10,372 bases of DNA from an uncultured Eubacteriales bacterium (GTDB taxonomy: Bacteria; Bacillota; Clostridia; Oscillospirales; Acutalibacteraceae). The stretch covers positions 1 through 10,372 of the forward strand of contig CAKSKO010000022.1 of assembly GCA_934465125.1 (NCBI GenBank), given 5' to 3'. Positions 5,866-10,372 of this stretch are shown piece after piece; the stretch's first letter is position 1, and each line of letters starts with the position of its first letter. The translations under genes and the position numbers were made by a program. Under the pieces are notes generated by a model. That model was not told the DNA's origin, searched no databases, and worked only from the letters and a program-made list of their open reading frames with translations.

Positions 5866-6110
5866 CTGTGAAGGGAATAAGACATTATCCTTTCAATTAA
5901 AGAGAATCGGCGGTTGGTGTAAGCCGATGTCAGGGACTGTTTGTATCTCTTATTCTGAAGTTGTTTGCCTGAATGATATTCGGGCAGATTGTTTGGCCGC
6001 GTTATTGACCAAGGCCTTATTGCAAGCTGAAAGAGTGCTTTTGCGTCTGAATCAGGGTAGTACCACAAACAGTTTATGCCCGTCCCTCGCATGGGGCGGG
6101 CTTTCCTATT
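5866..6110 (+). promoter_or_regulatory. T-box riboswitch leader of leuA
   Basis: T-box leaders sense uncharged tRNA and let transcription continue. Stem I closes with GAATAAG (5875-5881) and CTTATTC (5949-5955). Its apical part AGAGAATCGG...GGTTGGTG...GCCGAT (5901-5928) closely matches the family core, and TCCTT (5888-5892) pairs with AGGGA (5932-5936). A further hairpin, GCCTGAA/TTCGGGC, lies at 5967-5985. The T-box sequence AATCAGGGTAGTACCAC is at 6050-6066. The antiterminator pairs AGGG (6054-6057) with CCCT (6084-6087) and AC (6065-6066) with GT (6082-6083), leaving a seven-base bulge. This excludes the terminator hairpin at 6078-6101. The specifier codon should lie at about 5944-5949, where ATC (Ile, 5945) and CTC (Leu, 5947) are possible. 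Leu is preferred because of leuA. The bulge reads TAGT in place of the usual TGGN, an oddity discussed in the findings. Confidence 0.88.
6078..6110 (+). terminator. T-box terminator hairpin
   Basis: GCCCGTCCC (6078-6086) and GGGGCGGGC (6093-6101) form a nine-pair GC-rich stem with one G-T pair and loop TCGCAT, followed by a T-rich tract. Its left arm shares bases 6082-6087 with the antiterminator, so the two structures are mutually exclusive. Confidence 0.85.
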
Positions 6111-6137
6111 CTATTCGATTTTAAGGAGGAGAATTCC

Positions 6138-7811
6138 ATGAAACCATCGTATCAAAAATATATTCCTTTTAAACAAATTTCACTTCCGAATCGTCAGTGG
6201 CCGAATCGTGTTATAGATAAGGCGCCGATTTGGTGCAGCGTTGATCTAAGAGATGGAAACCAGGCGCTTGTTGACCCGATGAATTTATCAGAAAAACTGG
6301 AATTTTTTCATGCGCTCTGCGATATGGGTTTCAAGGAAATCGAGGTGGGATTTCCTTCAGCTTCTGAAACAGAATATGAAATCTGCCGCGAATTGATCGA
6401 AGGCGGTCATATCCCAGAGGATGTCACCATTCAGGTTCTTGTGCAGGCAAGAGAGCATTTGATTCGCAAAACGTTCGACGCGATTAAGGGAGCTAAAAAT
6501 GTGATCGTTCATTTTTATAATTCCACTTCTACTTTGCAGCGCAAGGTAGTCTTTCAAAAGGATATGCAGGGGATTATTGACATTGCGGTTTCAGGAGCTA
6601 AGCTGATTTACGAACTGACAGAGCAGTTCGAAGGCGATACCAAGATTCGGTTTGAGTATTCCCCCGAAAGCTTCTCGGGAACAGAGATGGATAACGCTGT
6701 GAGGATCTGTGAGGAAGTGATGGTAGCACTCGGCTCTACAAAAGAAAATAAGGTGATTTTAAATTTACCAAATACCGTGGAGATGTGTACTGCGAATACC
6801 TATGCCGATCAAGTCGAATATTTCATCCGCCATTTAAAGAATCGAGAAAGCGCGATCATCAGCGTCCATCCTCATAACGACCGAGGAACCGGCGTCGCTG
6901 CAGCGGAACTTGCTGTTTTAGCTGGAGCCGAGCGGGTTGAAGGAACGCTTTTTGGAAATGGAGAGCGAACCGGAAATCTTGATATTGTTACGATGGGACT
7001 CAATCTATTCACCCAAGGGGTAGATCCCAATCTTGATTTCAGTGATCTTCCATCCTATCGCAAACTTTATGAGCACTGCACAAAGATGCATATCCACGAA
7101 CGCCAACCGTACGTCGGGGAACTAGTCTTTACCGCGTTTTCCGGATCTCACCAGGATGCGATCAACAAAGGAACACAGTACATGAAGGAGTCCGGATCCG
7201 AATTCTGGGAGGTTCCTTATCTTCCGATCGATCCTGCGGACGTTGGGCGACAGTATGAGCCGATTATCAGAATTAATTCTCAATCTGGAAAAGGAGGCGC
7301 TGCGTTCGTCATGCAGCAGACATTTGGGTTTGACCTCCCAAAAGCAATGCACCCTGAATTTGGGGCACTCGTCAAAGCAGAATGCGACAAAATTGGGAGG
7401 GAACTTTCTTCTGACGAGTTATTCGAGGTGTTTACGAAAAATTATATAGAAGTCCCAGAGAAGTACCGGTTGGTTTCTCACCGCGTTTTTGAGGATTCCA
7501 ACCAAAACGGGAACCATGTTCATTTTCAGGGGACGATCGAGACAGATCACGAGGCCCTGCCGATCGACGGAATCGGAAATGGTCCTGTTGATGCTTTTTT
7601 TAACGGATTAAAGAAGGTAGGAATGAACGGTTATGAATTTTTAACGTATAGTGAACATGCTGCAACTTCTGGTTCTGATTCCAAAGCAATCGCATATATT
7701 GGCCTGAAGAAGCCGGATGGAACACCAGTTTTTGGTGTTGGGACAGCGCACAATATCAATTTAGCTTCTATCAGAGGCGTCCTCACAGCAATAAACCGCG
7801 CTGAAGCATAA
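6138..7811 (+). CDS. leuA: 2-isopropylmalate synthase, LeuA2 type
   Basis: This 557-residue enzyme condenses acetyl-CoA with 2-oxoisovalerate to form 2-isopropylmalate, the first committed step of leucine synthesis. The catalytic TIM barrel shows D-L-R-D-G-N-Q (36-42), G-F-K-E-I-E-V-G-F-P-S-A-S (64-76), the metal-binding H-P-H-N-D (244-248) and G-N-G-E-R-T-G-N (273-280). The opening Y-x-P-F and R-x-W-P residues, and the length, match the longer LeuA2 branch known from actinobacteria and some other bacteria, not the 510-residue E. coli type. The C-terminal part (about 430-557) fits the LeuA regulatory domain that binds leucine for feedback inhibition and ends with N-I-N-L-A-S-I-R-G-V. The start is supported by AAGGAGG (6123-6129). 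Expression is controlled by the T-box upstream. No other leu gene follows within the window, so it stands alone. Confidence 0.97.
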   Translation: MKPSYQKYIPFKQISLPNRQWPNRVIDKAPIWCSVDLRDGNQALVDPMNLSEKLEFFHALCDMGFKEIEVGFPSASETEYEICRELIEGGHIPEDVTIQVLVQAREHLIRKTFDAIKGAKNVIVHFYNSTSTLQRKVVFQKDMQGIIDIAVSGAKLIYELTEQFEGDTKIRFEYSPESFSGTEMDNAVRICEEVMVALGSTKENKVILNLPNTVEMCTANTYADQVEYFIRHLKNRESAIISVHPHNDRGTGVAAAELAVLAGAERVEGTLFGNGERTGNLDIVTMGLNLFTQGVDPNLDFSDLPSYRKLYEHCTKMHIHERQPYVGELVFTAFSGSHQDAINKGTQYMKESGSEFWEVPYLPIDPADVGRQYEPIIRINSQSGKGGAAFVMQQTFGFDLPKAMHPEFGALVKAECDKIGRELSSDELFEVFTKNYIEVPEKYRLVSHRVFEDSNQNGNHVHFQGTIETDHEALPIDGIGNGPVDAFFNGLKKVGMNGYEFLTYSEHAATSGSDSKAIAYIGLKKPDGTPVFGVGTAHNINLASIRGVLTAINRAEA

Positions 7812-7884
7812 TAAAAAACACTGTCAGGATTCGTTGAGCGCTAATAAGAACGTATTTTAGAAAAACGGGTTACGCCCTCTTCTT

Positions 7885-8028
7885 TTATGCGAGTTTTTGT
7901 GTAAGTCCCTTTTGCTTTCTCAGTTTCTCTATGGTTTTTAAAAGTTGCTGTTTTGTCGGAATATCAAATAATCTGATAGCAATAAAGTAAATATTGATCC
8001 TAACATTGTTATCAGAGTGCTTTTTTCG
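7885..8028 (-). pseudogene. Start-less remnant, possibly a recombinase C-terminus
   Basis: A minus-strand frame of 48 codons runs from just after a TAA to a TAA at 7885-7887, with no ATG. It contains V-R-I-N-I-Y-F, then L-F-D-I-P-T and a charged helical end K-T-I-E-K-L-R-K-Q-K-G-L. The pattern vaguely recalls the C-terminal tails of clostridial large serine recombinases, but this cannot be confirmed by eye. No upstream domain survives in the window. Confidence 0.25.
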
Positions 8029-8259
8029 TTGTTATGGACTATAGACGAGCTTACCGCCGAAGCGGTCAGCAAAATCTACGAACTGCGTCTTTTAGGCAAG
8101 TGTTCCGGCTATTCTTTATCTCCTTCGATTTTTCATCAAGTGCTTCAAATGTTATATTTAGGTGCGATTTTTACAGTTTTTCTTTGCTGTAAGGTGTTTT
8201 TTGAACGTTTTGAAATAACAAACGATAATGCATCTGATTCTTCTGCGCCAGAAAGCTAG
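7972..8259 (+). pseudogene. Doubtful membrane-protein fragment
   Basis: A plus-strand frame is open from 7972 to a TAG at 8257-8259. Its only usable start is GTG at 8017, without a ribosome binding site. It encodes a hydrophobic stretch near the beginning (I-V-I-R-V-L-F-S-L-L-W) and a clear membrane helix (M-L-Y-L-G-A-I-F-T-V-F-L-C-C), then an acidic tail. It overlaps the minus-strand remnant at 7885-8028 and a candidate promoter at 8201-8229. Not recognised; a worn fragment or chance frame. Confidence 0.25.
8201..8229 (+). promoter_or_regulatory. Candidate promoter for cyclophilin-like gene and dehydrogenase
   Basis: TTGAAC (8201-8206) and GATAAT (8224-8229) are spaced by 17 bases. Transcription would start near 8236, ahead of the cyclophilin-like pseudogene. 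No other promoter candidate was found before the dehydrogenase. Confidence 0.4.
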
Positions 8260-8285
8260 GAAGAAAATACTATAAAAGCATTGAA

Positions 8286-8621
8286 TTGATAGTAAACGGA
8301 AAAACTTTTACAGCAAGCCTTTATGACAACAAAACTGCCAAAGCCTTCGCCGAATTGTTACCGCTCACACTTGATAGAAACGAATTAAACAGTAATGAGA
8401 AATACTATTACCTTGATAACTGTTTGCCTACCGCCGCAACAAACGTGAGCAAAATAACAAAGAACGACTGAATGCTTTATGGCTCAGATCGTATCGTGCT
8501 GTTTTATGAGGATTTTAAGCCTTCATACAGTTATACTAAAATAGGCAGAGTCGATCACCCAGAAAGCCTTACAGAAACACTCGGCAATGATACTATCACA
8601 GTTACTTTTGAAATCAAATAA
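8286..8621 (+). pseudogene. Cyclophilin-like fold protein gene interrupted by TGA
   Basis: The conceptual product of about 110 residues matches the small bacterial cyclophilin-like family, of unknown biochemical role. Landmarks are V-N-G-K-T-F-T-A near the start, then A-F-A-E-L-L-P-L-T-L, E-K-Y-Y-Y-L-D-N, L-P-T-A-A, M-L-Y-G-S-D, V-L-F-Y and a final V-T-F-E. The frame is broken by a TGA at 8469-8471, between K-N-D and M-L-Y-G-S-D, where relatives usually have leucine. After it the same frame runs on intact to TAA at 8619-8621. There is also no ATG start: the first usable codon is TTG at 8286, and ATT-GAA precedes it where a start would be expected. No ribosome binding site was found for the second half, although ATG follows the TGA directly. 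The dehydrogenase starts 16 bases later, so the two probably formed one operon. I infer a recent pseudogene or a sequencing error. Confidence 0.75.
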
Positions 8622-8637
8622 CAGGAGGATGAATTTT

Positions 8638-9804
8638 ATGTTAGGAAATTTTAGTTTCAGTAACCCAACCAAGTTGTATTTTGGCGAAGACTCGCTAAAA
8701 TATCTTTCAGAAGAACTTAAAAAATATGGCGAAAAAATTATGCTCTGCTATGGTGGCGGTTCCATAAAGAAGAACGGGATTTACGATAAAATTATCGCTA
8801 TTTTAGAAGCAAGTGGGAAAACGGTTTTTGAGGATAGTGGCGTAATGCCGAACCCAACCGTAGAAAAACTTTACGAAGGATGTAAAATTGCAAGGGAGAA
8901 CAGAGTAGATTTGATACTCGCCGTAGGCGGCGGTTCTGTTTGCGACTATGCAAAGGCAGTTTCGGTATCCGTTTACTGTAAGGACGATCCTTGGGAAACG
9001 TATTATCTGCGTATGGAAGATGTGCACAATAAAATAATTCCTGTCGGATGTGTTTTGACAATGGTAGGAACAGGCTCTGAAATGAACGGCGGTGCAGTCA
9101 TTACAAACCACGAGCAAAAGCTAAAAATCGGTCATGTTTTCGGAGAAAATGTATTTCCGAAATTTGCTATCCTAAACCCCGTGTTTACCTATACCTTGCC
9201 AAAATCTCAAATGGTTGCCGGCATTTACGATATTTTCAACCACATTTGTGAACAGTATTTTTCGGGCGAGGACGACAGTACTTCAGATTACATTGCGGAA
9301 GGTCTGATGAATTCATTGATTCACGCAAGTCGTATCGCTATTCAAAATCCTACAAACTATGAAGCGCGCAGTAATATTATGTGGACAGCTACTTGGGCGT
9401 TGAACACGCTGATAGCCAAAGGCAAACCAACAGACTGGATGGTTCATATGATTGGTCAATCCGTAGGCGCTTACACGAACGCTACTCACGGAATGACTTT
9501 GTCGGCTGTTTCACTTGCATATTACCGTTATATATGTCCTTACGGCCTTCCAAAATTTGTGCGTTTCGCAAGAAATGTGTGGGATATTGACGCCGACACC
9601 AAAACAGACGAACAGATTGCCGCCGATGGACTTTCCTCTATGGAAGCGTGGATGCGAGAACTTGGTCTTGTTATGAACATCAAAGACTTGGGCGTTACCG
9701 AAGATATGCTTGACGGCATTGCAAATGGTACATTCATTATGCATGGTGGATATAAGGTGTTGTCAAAAGATGAAGTGATTGATATTTTGAAAGAAAGCAT
9801 GTAA
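8638..9804 (+). CDS. Iron-containing alcohol dehydrogenase (butanol dehydrogenase type)
   Basis: This 388-residue group III alcohol dehydrogenase is expected to interconvert alcohols and aldehydes with NAD(P)H in the cytoplasm. The nucleotide-binding A-V-G-G-G-S (95-100) is followed by D-Y-A-K. T-G-S-E-M (145-149) is the next family landmark. The metal ligands are all present with normal spacing: D198 and H202 in Y-D-I-F-N-H, and H270 and H284 in W-M-V-H and N-A-T-H-G. Length and layout fit the YqdH/BdhA-like NADPH-dependent butanol dehydrogenases; the real substrate is unknown. The start at 8638 is chosen because AGGAGG (8623-8628) lies nine bases ahead. An in-frame ATG at 8629 touches that site and is unlikely to be used, and a further one at 8587 lies inside the upstream frame. 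A strong terminator follows. The gene looks intact although its upstream partner is broken. Confidence 0.94.
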   Translation: MLGNFSFSNPTKLYFGEDSLKYLSEELKKYGEKIMLCYGGGSIKKNGIYDKIIAILEASGKTVFEDSGVMPNPTVEKLYEGCKIARENRVDLILAVGGGSVCDYAKAVSVSVYCKDDPWETYYLRMEDVHNKIIPVGCVLTMVGTGSEMNGGAVITNHEQKLKIGHVFGENVFPKFAILNPVFTYTLPKSQMVAGIYDIFNHICEQYFSGEDDSTSDYIAEGLMNSLIHASRIAIQNPTNYEARSNIMWTATWALNTLIAKGKPTDWMVHMIGQSVGAYTNATHGMTLSAVSLAYYRYICPYGLPKFVRFARNVWDIDADTKTDEQIAADGLSSMEAWMRELGLVMNIKDLGVTEDMLDGIANGTFIMHGGYKVLSKDEVIDILKESM

Positions 9805-9822
9805 GTACGCTTATGTTGCTAT

Positions 9823-9868
9823 AAAAAACCTCTTGTTAGGCTTTGGTTTCCTAATAAGAGGTTTTTTT
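9823..9868 (+). terminator. Terminator of the alcohol dehydrogenase
   Basis: AAAAAACCTCTTGTTAGG (9823-9840), a nine-base loop, and CCTAATAAGAGGTTTTTT (9850-9867) pair over 18 positions with a single G-T pair. A run of T follows the stem, and the A-run on the other side would allow action on the minus strand as well. Confidence 0.9.
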
Positions 9869-10078
9869 GTGGATGTGTTGTTTCAAGTTTTTGATGTGGC
9901 TCTCCACAGAGAAAACCTCAAATCTAATCCTTTTGCAGTGGAAATACAAACAGCCAATCAAGGAAATATAGAGCGCTGTACTCACAATAGTGGAAACTAT
10001 AACGAAAATAGGCGTACCGTCGTTTCCTCCTATTCTCTGAAAATTGGCGGAGAATGTAGATCCAATGGTAACTGCTGA
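9851..10078 (-). pseudogene. Start-less membrane-protein remnant
   Basis: A minus-strand frame of 75 codons runs from just after a TAA (10079-10081) to a TAG (9851-9853) within the terminator, without any ATG. It reads F-Q-R-I-G-G-N-D-G-T-P-I-F-V-I-V, then a hydrophobic helix (V-S-T-A-L-Y-I-S-L-I-G-C-L-Y-F), then a basic, coiled-coil-like tail. This is protein-like composition, and I take it as the 3' end of a broken membrane-protein gene. The family was not recognised. Confidence 0.35.
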
Positions 10079-10372
10079 TTACCAAAACAGGTAATCTCAC
10101 ATCATTTTTACCTACAAGGCCTCTGCTTCCATCAGGATAGCAAGCAGCTTTGTAAAGATTACTCTAAGAAGAAAAAAGAAATTGGCAGAGTTTTTTATAC
10201 TTAGCTGCCAACGCTCTATGTGTATCTGCTTGTAATATCCTTGTAAGGTATTAGAGTATGCCTAACGATTTACTGTTTTACTTGGTAGGAGTAAAAATAG
10301 GTTGTGCAGCTTTGCCTATATACCGATTTTACATTGTTTTGATTGGTAAATTAATACAATCCAACATATAAC
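10079..10372. other. Terminal region with no recognised feature
   Basis: No gene was found from 10079 to the window end. A perfect 7-bp inverted repeat GATTACC/GGTAATC around AAAACA lies at 10077-10096. The rest is AT-rich with stops in all frames. A gene could begin beyond the window. Confidence 0.5.

Larger units (their letters stand above)
7812..8285. other. Region without a confident gene, with broken frames
   Basis: No convincing intact gene or terminator was found between leuA and the cyclophilin-like pseudogene. Two weak coding signals are listed separately: a minus-strand frame at 7885-8028 and a plus-strand frame at 7972-8259. A small perfect hairpin ACCGC-CGAA-GCGGT lies at 8053-8066, with no clear role. 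The stretch looks like remains of older genes. Confidence 0.5.

Noticed and set aside
5802..6124. Reading frames on both strands within the leuA leader
   Set aside because: They fall on the promoter and T-box, whose RNA structure fully explains the region. No ribosome binding sites support them.
8469..8471. TGA read as selenocysteine in the cyclophilin-like gene
   Set aside because: Relatives have leucine here as far as I recall, the site is not catalytic, and the frame also lacks a proper start, so loss of function is simpler.
9833..10078. Plus-strand frame of 81 codons after the dehydrogenase
   Set aside because: Its start lies inside the terminator stem, there is no ribosome binding site, and the minus-strand frame over the same bases looks more protein-like.
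10077..10096. GATTACC/GGTAATC hairpin as a terminator
   Set aside because: No T-run follows on either strand and no gene ends beside it.

Overview
The window reads as chromosomal DNA of a low-to-mid GC Gram-positive, most likely a clostridial Bacillota (Clostridia / Oscillospirales type). The signs are strong AGGAGG-type ribosome binding sites, consensus TTGACA-17-TATAAT promoters, compact bidirectional terminators and a T-box leader in front of a biosynthetic gene. No rRNA, tRNA, CRISPR array or intact mobile element was seen.

Left third (1-3450), accessory in character. Three copies of a small cysteine-rich protein gene lie on the minus strand: two intact 60-residue paralogues (2586-2768 and 2871-3053) and a decayed third copy (about 19-204). 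Between the decayed copy and the intact pair sits an AT-rich plus-strand pair: a PaaK/CapK-type adenylate-forming ligase (399-1781) and a LysE-family exporter (1816-2430). To the right of the intact pair, and divergent from it, is a small XRE-family helix-turn-helix regulator (3203-3442). A near-consensus promoter for the cysteine-rich genes lies in the regulator's own upstream region and overlaps an inverted repeat, so the regulator probably controls this divergent unit.

Middle (3450-7811), housekeeping amino-acid metabolism. On the minus strand a PLP-dependent aminotransferase (4525-5712) is followed 19 bases later by trpS (3486-4505). They share a good promoter (5742-5770) and end in a bidirectional terminator that also serves the regulator gene. 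Divergent from them, a consensus promoter (5818-5846) drives a T-box leader (about 5866-6110) and leuA (6138-7811), a LeuA2-type 2-isopropylmalate synthase. This makes leuA responsive to charging of a tRNA, expected to be tRNA-Leu. The T-box carries an unusual base in the tRNA-acceptor-binding bulge.

Right third (7812-10372), a worn accessory region. After leuA come about 470 bases without a confident gene, containing broken reading frames on both strands. Then follow a cyclophilin-like domain gene interrupted by an in-frame TGA (about 8286-8621), an intact iron-containing alcohol dehydrogenase (8638-9804) with a strong terminator, and about 500 bases with only a start-less membrane-protein remnant on the minus strand. 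The dehydrogenase is the only gene here that looks functional.
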